From positions 30,359 through 94,358 of the forward strand of contig NW_026042810.1 in NCBI RefSeq assembly GCF_023856365.1: a stretch of 64,000 nt of DNA, read 5' to 3'. The notes beneath the pieces were generated by a model that was given only the letters and a program-made list of their open reading frames with translations, ran no database searches and was not told the origin of the DNA. This document shows positions 55,201 to 64,000 of the stretch, in pieces (position 1 is the first letter of the stretch; the number at the start of each line of letters is the position of its first letter). A program made the position numbers and the translations under genes. The stretch is from Brienomyrus brachyistius. Lineage: Eukaryota > Chordata > Actinopteri > Osteoglossiformes > Mormyridae.

Positions 55201-58200
55201 TAGCATATTAGCATATTAGCATATTAGCATATTAGCATATTAGCATATTAGCATATTAGCATAGCATATTAGCATATTAGCATAGCATATTAGCATATTA
55301 GCTTAGCATATTAGCATATTAGCATATTAGCATATTAGCATAGCATATTAGCATGGCATATTAGTATATTAGCATATTAGCATATTAGCATAGCATATTA
55401 GCATATTAGCATATTAGCATATTAGCATATTAGCATATTAGTATATTAGCATAGCATATTAGCATATTAGCATATTAGCATATTAGCATATTAGCATATT
55501 AGCATATTAGCATATTAGCATAGCTTAGCATATTAGCGTATTAAAATATTAGCATATTAGCATATTAGCATATTAGCATATTAGCATATTAGCATAGCAT
55601 ATTAGCATATTAGCATATTAGCATATTAGCATATTAGCATATTAGCATATTAGCATAGCATATTAGCTTAGCATATTAGCATATTAGCATATTAGCATAT
55701 TAGCATATTAGCATATCAGCATATTAGCATATTAGCATAGCATATTAGCATATTAGCATATTAGCATATTAGTATATTAGCATATTAGCATATTAGCATA
55801 GCATATTAGCATATTAATATATTAGCATATTAGCATATTAGCATATTAGCATAGCGTGTTAGTGTATTAGCATATTAGCATATTAGCATAGTATATTAGC
55901 ATATTAGCATATTAGCATATTAGCATATTAGTATATTAGCATATTAGCATAGCATATTAGCATATTAGCATATTAGCATATTAGCATAGCATATTAGCAT
56001 ATTAGCATATTAGCATATTAGCATATTAGCATAGCATATTAACATATTAGCATATTAGCATATTAGCATATTAGCATATTAGCATAGCATATTAGCATAT
56101 TAGCATATTAGCATATTAGCATAGCATATTAGCATATTAGCATATTAGCATATTAGCATATTAGCATAGCATATTAGCATATTAGCATATTAGCATATTA
56201 GCATATTAGCATATTAGCATATTAGCATATTAGCATAGCATATTAGCATATTAGCATATTAGCATATTAGCATATTAGCATATTAGCATATTAGCATAGC
56301 ATATTAGCATATTAGCATATTAGCATATTAGCATAGCGTGTTAGCGTATTAGCATATTAGCATAGCATATTAGTATATTAGCATATTAGCATATTAGTAT
56401 AGCATATTAGCATATTAGCATATTAGCATATTAGCATATTAGCATAGCATATTAGCATATTAGCATATTAGCATATTAGCATATTAGCATATTAGCATAG
56501 CATATTAGCATATTAGCATATTAGCATATTAGCATATTAGCATATTAGCATATTAGCATAGCATATTAGCATATTAGCATATTAGCATATTAGCATATTA
56601 GCATATTAGCATAGCATATTAGCATATTAGCATATTAGCATATTAGCATATTAGCATAGCGTGTTAGCGTATTAGCATATTAGCATATTAGCATAGCATA
56701 TTAGCATATTAGCATAGCATATTAGCATATTAGCATATTAGCATAGCATATTAGCATATTAGCATATTAGCATATTAGCATATTAGCATATTAGCATAGC
56801 GTGTTAGCATATTAGCGTATTAGCATATTAGCATATTAGCATATTAGCATATTAGCATAGCATATTAGCATATTAGCATATTAGCATATTAGCATATTAG
56901 CATATTAGCATAGCATATTAGCATATTAGCATATTAGCATATTAGCATATTAGCATATTAGCATAGCGTGTTAGTGTATTAGCATATTAGCATATTAGCA
57001 TAGCATATTAGCATATTAGCATATTAGTATATTAGCATATTAGCATATTAGCATAGCATATTAGCATATTAGCATATTAGCATAGCATATTAGCATATCA
57101 GCATTTCAGCATATTAGCATAGCATATTAGCATATTAGCATATTAGCATATTAGCATATTAGCATAGCATATTAGCATATTAGCATATTAGCATATTAGC
57201 ATATTAGCATAGCATATTAGCACATTAGCATATTAGCATATTAGCATATTAGCATAGCGTATTAGCATATTAGCATATTAGCATAGCATATTAGCATATT
57301 AGCATATTAGCATATTAGCATATTAGCATATTAGCAAATTAGCATATTAGCATAGCATATTAGCATAGCATATTAGCATATTAGCATATTAGCAAATTAG
57401 CATATTAGCATATTAGCATAGCATATTAGCATATTAGCATATTAGCATATTAGCATAGCATATTAGCATATTAGCATATTAGCATATTAGCATATTAGCA
57501 TATTAGCCTAGCATGTTAGCGTATTAGCATATTAGCATATTAGCATATTAGCATATTAGCATATTAGCATATTAGCATAGCATATTAGTATATTAGCATA
57601 TTAGCATATTAGTATATTAGCATATTAGCATATTAGCATAGCATATTAGCATATTAGCATATTAGCATAGCATATTAGCATATTAGCATATTAGCATATT
57701 AGCATAGCGTGTTAGCGTATTAGCATATTAGCATAGCATATTAGCATATTAGCATATTAGCATATTAGCATATTAGCATAGCATATTAGCATATTAGCAT
57801 ATTAGCATATTAGCATATTAGCATATTAGCATAGTATATTAGCATATTAGCATATTAGCATATTAGCATATTAGCATATTAGCATATTAGCATAGCATAT
57901 TAGCATATTAGCATATTAGCATATTAGCATATTAGCATATTAGCATATTAGCATGGCATATTAGCATATTAGCATAGCATATTAGCATATTAGCATAGCA
58001 TATTAGCATATTAGCATATTAGCATATTAGCATATTAGCATATTAGCATAGCATATTAGCATATTAGCATATTAGCATATTAGCATATTAGCATAGCATA
58101 TTAGCATAGCTTAGCATATTAGCATAATAGCATATTAGCATATTAGCATATTAGCATAGCATATTAGCATATTAGCATATTAGCATATTAGCATATTAGC

Positions 58201-61200
58201 ATATTAGCATATTAGCATATTAGCATATTAGCATATTAGCATAGCGTGTTAGTGTATTAGCATATTAGCATATTAGCATATTAGCATATTAGCATATTAG
58301 CATATTAGCATATTAGCATAGCTTGTTAGCATATTAGCGTATTAGCATATTAGCATATTAGCATATTAGCATATTAGCATATTAGCATATTAGCATATTA
58401 GCATATTAGCATAGCATATTAGCATATTAGCATAATAGCATATTAGCATATTAGCATATTAGCATAGCATATTAGCATATTAGCATATTAGCATATTAGC
58501 ATATTAGCATATTAGCATATTAGCATAGCGTGTTAGTGTATTAGCATATTAGCATATTAGCATATTAGCATATTAGCATATTAGTATATTAGCATAGCAT
58601 ATTAGCATATTAGCATATTAGCATATTAGCATATTAGCATAGCATATTAGCATATTAGCATATTAGCATATTAGCATATTAGCATAGCATATTAGCATAT
58701 TAGCATATTAGCATATTAGCATATTAGCATATTAGCATAGCATATTAGCATATTAGGCATATTAGCATATTAGCATATTAGCATATTAGCATAGCATATT
58801 AGCATATTAGCATATTAGCATATTAGCATATTAGCATATTAGCATATTAGCATAGCATAGCATATTAGCATATTAGCATAGCATATTAGCATATTAGCAT
58901 ATTAGCATATTAGCATAGCATATTAGGATATTAGCATATTAGCATATTAGCATATTAGCATATTAGCATATTAGCATAATATATTAGCATATTAGCATAT
59001 TAGTATATTAGCATATTAGCATATTAGCATATTAGCATAGCATATTAGCATATTAGCATATTAGCATATTAGCATATTAGCATATTTAGCGTATTAGCAT
59101 ATTAGCATATTAGCATATTAGCATATTAGCATAGCATATTAGCATATTAGCATATTAGCATATTAGCATATTAGCATATTAGCATATTAGCATATTAGCA
59201 TAGCATATTAGCATATTAGCATATTAGCATATTAGCATATTAGCATATTAGCATATTAGCATAGCATATTAGCATATTAGCATATTAGCATATTAGCATA
59301 TTAGCATATTAGCATAGCGTGTTAGTGTATTAGCATATTAGCATATTAGCATATTAGCATATTAGCATATTAGCATAGCATATTAGCACATTAGCATATT
59401 AGCATATTAGCATATTAGCATATTAGCATATTAGCATATTAGCATATTAGCATATTAGCATAGCATATTAGCATATTAGCATATTAGCATATTAGCATAG
59501 CATATTAGCATATTAGCATATTAGCATATTAGCATATTAGCATATTAACATATTAGCATAGCATATTAGCATATTAGCATATTAGCATATTAGGATATTA
59601 GCATATTAGCATATTAGCATATTAGCATAGCATATTAGCATATTAGCATATTAGCATATTAGCATATTAGCATATTAGCATATTAGCATAGCATATTAGC
59701 ATATTAGCATATTAGCATATTAGCATATTAGCATATTAGCATATTAGCATAGCGTGTTAGCGTATTAGCATATTAGCATATTAGCATAGCATATTAGCAT
59801 ATTAGCATATTAGCATATTAGCATATTAGCATATTAGCATATTAGCATAGCGTGTTAGTGTATTAGCATATTAGCATATTAGCATAGCATATTAGCATAT
59901 TAGCATATTAGCATATTAGCATATTAGCATATTAGCATAGCATATTAGCATATTAGCATATTAGCATATTAGTATATTAGCATATTAGCATATTAGCATA
60001 GCATATTAGCATATTAGCATATTAGCATATTAGCATATTAGCATATTAGCATATTAGCATATTAGCATATTAGCATATTAGCATTGCATATTAGCATATT
60101 AGCATATTAGCATATTAGCATATTAGCATAGCATATTAGCATATTAGCATATTAGCATATTAGCATATTAACATATTAGCATATTAGCATATTAGCATAG
60201 CATATTAGCATATTAGCATATTAGCATATTAGCATATTAGCATATTAGCATATTAGCATAGCATATTAGCATATTAGCATATTAGCATATTAGCATAGCA
60301 TATTAGCATATTAGCATAATAGCATATTAGCATATTAGCATATTAGCATAGCATATTAGCATATTAGCATATTAGCATATTAGCATATTAGCATATTAGC
60401 ATATTAGCATAGCGTGTTAGTGTATTAGCATATTAGCATATTAGCATATTAGCATATTAGCATATTAGTATATTAGCATAGCATATTAGCATATTAGCAT
60501 ATTAGCATATTAGCATATTAGCATAGCATATTAGCATATTAGCATATTAGCATATTAGCATATTAGCATAGCATATTAGCATATTAGCATATTAGCATAT
60601 TAGCATATTAGCATATTAGCATATTAGCATATTAGCATAGCATATTAGCATATTAGCATATTAGCATATTAGCATATTAGCATATTAGCATAGCATATTA
60701 GCATATTAGCATATTAGCATATTAGCATATTAGCATATTAGCATATTAGCATAGCATAGCATATTAGCATATTAGCATAGCATATTAGCATATTAGCATA
60801 TTAGCATATTAGCATAGCATATTAGGATATTAGCATATTAGCATATTAGCATATTAGCATATTAGCATATTAGCATAATATATTAGCATATTAGCATATT
60901 AGTATATTAGCATATTAGCATATTAGCATATTAGCATAGCATATTAGCATATTAGCATATTAGCATATTAGCATATTAGCATATTAGCATATTAGCGTAT
61001 TAGCATATTAGCATATTAGCATATTAGCATATTAGCATAGCATATTAGCATATTAGCATATTAGCATATTAGCATATTAGCATATTAGCATATTAGCATA
61101 TTAGCATAGCATATTAGCATATTAGCATATTAGCATATTAGCATATTAGCATATTAGCATATTAGCATAGCATATTAGCATATTAGCATATTAGCATATT

Positions 61201-64000
61201 AGCATATTAGCATATTAGCATAGCGTGTTAGTGTATTAGCATATTAGCATATTAGCATATTAGCATAGCATATTAGCATATTAGCATATTAGCATATTAG
61301 CATATTAGCATATTAGCATATTAGCATATTAGCATATTAGCATATTAGCATAGCATATTAGCATATTAGCATATTAGCATATTAGCATAGCATATTAGCA
61401 TATTAGCATATTAGCATATTAGCATATTAGCATATTAACATATTAGCATAGCATATTAGCATATTAGCATATTAGCATATTAGGATATTAGCATATTAGC
61501 ATATTAGCATATTAGCATAGCATATTAGCATATTAGCATATTAGCATATTAGCATATTAGCATATTAGCATAGCATATTAGCATATTAGCATATTAGCAT
61601 ATTAGCATATTAGCATATTAGCATATTAGCATAGCGTGTTAGCGTATTAGCATATTAGCATATTAGCATAGCATATTAGCATATTAGCATATTAGCATAT
61701 TAGCATATTAGCATATTAGCATATTAGCATAGCGTGTTAGTGTATTAGCATATTAGCATATTAGCATAGCATATTAGCATATTAGCATATTAGCATATTA
61801 GCATATTAGCATATTAGCATAGCATATTAGCATATTAGCATATTAGCATATTAGTATATTAGCATATTAGCATATTAGCATAGCATATTAGCATATTAGC
61901 ATATTAGCATATTAGCATATTAGCATATTAGCATATTAGCATATTAGCATATTAGCATTGCATATTAGCATATTAGCATATTAGCATATTAGCATATTAG
62001 CATAGCATATTAGCATATTAGCATATTAGCATATTAGCATATTAAAATATTAGCATATTAGCATATTAGCATAGCATATTAGCATATTAGCATATTAGCA
62101 TATTAGCATATTAGCATATTAGCATATTAGCATAGCATATTAGCATATTAGCATATTAGCATAGCGTGTTAGTGTATTAGCATATTAGCATATTAGCATA
62201 TTAGCATATTAGCATAGCATATTAGCATATTAGCATATTAGCATATTAGCATATTAGCATATTAGCATATTAGCATAGCATATTAGCATATTAGCATATT
62301 AGCATATTAGCATATTAGCATATTAGCATATTAGCATATTAGCATAGCATATTAGCATATTAGCATAGCATATTAGCATATTAGCTTAGCATATTAGCAT
62401 ATTAGCATATTAGCATATTAGCATAGCATATTAGCATGGCATATTAGTATATTAGCATATTAGCATATTAGCATAGCATATTAGCATATTAGCATATTAG
62501 CATATTAGCATATTAGCATATTAGCATATTAGTATATTAGCATAGCATATTAGCATATTAGCATATTAGCATATTAGCATATTAGCATATTAGCATAGCT
62601 TAGCATATTAGCGTATTAAAATATTAGCATATTAGCATATTAGCATATTAGCATATTAGCATATTAGCATAGCATATTAGCATATTAGCATATTAGCATA
62701 TTAGCATATTAGCATATTAGCATATTAGCATAGCATATTAGCTTAGCATATTAGCATATTAGCATATTAGCATATTAGCATATTAGCATATCAGCATATT
62801 AGCATATTAGCATAGCATATTAGCATATTAGCATATTAGCATATTAGTATATTAGCATATTAGCATATTAGCATAGCATATTAGCATATTAATATATTAG
62901 CATATTAGCATATTAGCATATTAGCATAGCGTGTTAGTGTATTAGCATATTAGCATATTAGCATAGTATATTAGCATATTAGCATATTAGCATATTAGCA
63001 TATTAGCATATTAGCATATTAGCATAGCATATTAGCATATTAGCATATTAGCATATTAGCATAGCATATTAGCATATTAGCATATTAGCATATTAGCATA
63101 TTAGCATATTAGCATAGCATATTAACATATTAGCATATTAGCATATTAGCATATTAGCATAGCATATTAGCATATTAGCATATTAGCATATTAGCATAGC
63201 ATATTAGCATATTAGCATATTAGCATATTAGCATATTAGCATAACATATTAGCATATTAGCATATTAGCATATTAGCATATTAGCATATTAGCATATTAG
63301 CATAGCATATTAGCATATTAGCATATTAGCATATTAGCATATTAGCATATTAGCATATTAGCATAGCATATTAGCATATTAGCATATTAGCATATTAGCA
63401 TAGCGTGTTAGCGTATTAGCATATTAGCATAGCATATTAGTATATTAGCATATTAGCATATTAGTATAGCATATTAGCATATTAGCATATTAGCATATTA
63501 GCATATTAGCATAGCATATTAGCATATTAGCATATTAGCATATTAGCATATTAGCATATTAGCATAGCATATTAGCATATTAGCATATTAGCATATTAGC
63601 ATATTAGCATATTAGCATAGCATATTAGCATATTAGCATATTAGCATATTAGCATAATTAGCATAGCATATTAGCATATTAGCATATTAGCATATTAGCA
63701 TATTAGCATAGCGTGTTAGCGTATTAGCATATTAGCATATTAGCATAGCATATTAGCATATTAGCATAGCATATTAGCATATTAGCATAGCATATTAGCA
63801 TATTAGCATAGCATATTAGCATATTAGCATATTAGCATATTAGCATATTAGCATATTAGCATAGCGTGTTAGCATATTAGCGTATTAGCATATTAGCATA
63901 TTAGCATATTAGCATATTAGCATAGCATATTAGCATATTAGCATATTAGCATATTAGCATATTAGCATAGCATATTAGCATATTAGCATATTAGCATATT
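52288..64000 (+). repeat. HOR6, open at right edge
   Basis: Order: A 52288, E 53620, F 54241, B 55541, H 55714, C 57098, D 57507, CATGGCAT about 57953, CATAATAGC about 58122 and 58431, the 1.9-kb tandem duplication, B 62616 (long-path type) and H 62789. The edge comes before the third-type landmark C expected on this path. The GCGTGTTAGC plus ATATTAGC plus GTATTAGC mark that precedes C by 289 to 305 bases elsewhere is present at 63864. HOR6 is the nearest relative of HOR5 over its first 5 kb, sharing the GCGTGTTAATG form at 53869 and TAACAT at 54341. Confidence 0.86.
58431..62150 (+). repeat. Tandem duplication of about 1.9 kb
   Basis: A segment starting at CATAATAGC (58431 and 60315) is present twice. 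Paired marks: GCGTGTTAGTG 58528 and 60412, TAGGAT 58924 and 60823, CATAATAT 58975 and 60874, GCGTATT 59089 and 60995, GCGTGTTAGTG 59317 and 61223, TAACAT 59546 and 61436, TAGGAT 59591 and 61481, GCGTGTTAGCG 59752 and 61634, GCGTGTTAGTG 59850 and 61732, CATTGCAT 60082 and 61956. The offset drifts between 1,874 and 1,906, mostly in steps of 8, so whole units were gained or lost since. GCTTGTTAGC at 58321 has no second copy, which places the left edge between there and 58431. Confidence 0.9.

Larger units (their letters stand above)
1..64000 (+). repeat. Satellite array of an ATATTAGC 8-mer with ATAGC 5-mers
   Basis: Every part of the window is made of head-to-tail copies of ATATTAGC, interrupted about every 40 to 60 bases by ATAGC, which is the same unit lacking ATT, and occasionally by TTAGC, which lacks ATA. 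All copies face the same way; I found no inverted block. The unit is 25% GC with equal A and T. No unique sequence, transposon fragment, gap or gene interrupts it. TAG occurs once per 8-mer and 8 is coprime to 3, so each plus-strand frame of a pure 8-mer run meets a stop every 24 bases; TAA in GCTAATAT does the same on the minus strand. Coding function is therefore excluded for the canonical array. Simple satellites of this length are typical of eukaryotic heterochromatin; that placement, and any transcription into non-coding RNA, is inference. The strand given is that on which the unit reads ATATTAGC. Confidence 0.98.

Noticed and set aside
58740..59095. Slips AGGCAT near 58755 and ATATTTAGC near 59085 as a second poor-quality block
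   Set aside because: They are only two events in about 350 bases, and the paired second copy at +1.9 kb is clean. They are isolated slips, not a block like 35.3 to 37.4 kb.
62040..62050. TTAAAAT at about 62043 as an eleventh landmark B
   Set aside because: It lacks the 5-mers and GTATTA unit before it and H after it. Its partner in the first 1.9-kb copy reads TTAACAT, so it is an independent change.
1..64000. CRISPR-like pattern of regular repeats and spacers
   Set aside because: There are no unique spacers: everything between any chosen repeats is the same 8-mer, and no cas genes are present.
1..64000. Array as a bacterial or phage iteron or replication origin
   Set aside because: Tens of kilobases of one unit with nested HORs and no gene is far beyond any iteron cluster and fits eukaryotic satellite DNA.
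1..64000. Long hairpin or cruciform potential
   Set aside because: The unit has only short self-complementary parts (ATAT, GC), and no inverted copies are present, so no long stem can form within one strand.

Overview
The whole 64 kb is one satellite array. The unit is the 8-mer ATATTAGC (complement GCTAATAT), always in the same orientation. It is interrupted by 5-mers, ATAGC (the 8-mer minus ATT) and more rarely TTAGC (minus ATA). I see no gene, RNA gene, transposon, CRISPR array or unique spacer. TAG on the plus strand and TAA on the minus strand recur every 24 bases in every frame of a pure 8-mer run, so the canonical array cannot encode a protein. An uninterrupted simple satellite of this size points to heterochromatin of a eukaryote (centromeric, pericentromeric or sex-chromosome-like) assembled from long reads. 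I do not recognise the unit as a named satellite and cannot name the species.

The array has at least three levels of order. First, groups of about 3 to 9 8-mers are closed by one 5-mer, so a 5-mer recurs roughly every 40 to 60 bases. Second, rare point variants mark particular units, and one compound mark (5-mer, GTGTTAGC or GTGTTAGT, GTATTAGC) recurs every few hundred bases. Third, the same rare variants reappear in the same order over kilobases, so the array is built of long higher-order repeats (HORs).

I define landmarks A (AGGG variant), E (consecutive GCGTATTA units), F (CATTGC followed by GCACATT), B (TTAAAATA), H (TATCAGC), C (TCAGCATTTCAG) and D (CCTAGC). Dividing at A gives: a partial unit 1-2660; HOR1 2661-17563, which contains a degenerate A at 14234; HOR2 17564-25509; HOR3 25510-29885; HOR4 29886-39435; HOR5 39436-52287; and HOR6 from 52288 to the right edge. 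After B the array follows either a long path (H, C, D) or a short path of about 1.1 kb back to A. A single-base variant 26 to 27 bases after B distinguishes the two in all ten B copies. HOR1 and HOR2 belong to one variant family, and HOR4 to HOR6 to another. HOR5 and HOR6 look like the closest sisters.

Recent rearrangements are visible: an exact 220-bp tandem duplication (39771-40210), a tandem duplication of about 1.9 kb (58431 to about 62150), and an 80-bp tract in HOR5 and HOR6 identical to another site in the HOR. One block, about 35300-37390, is full of single-base insertions and deletions that the rest of the array lacks. It is most simply a stretch of poor consensus. All positions were counted by eye from the line numbering and may be off by a base or two.
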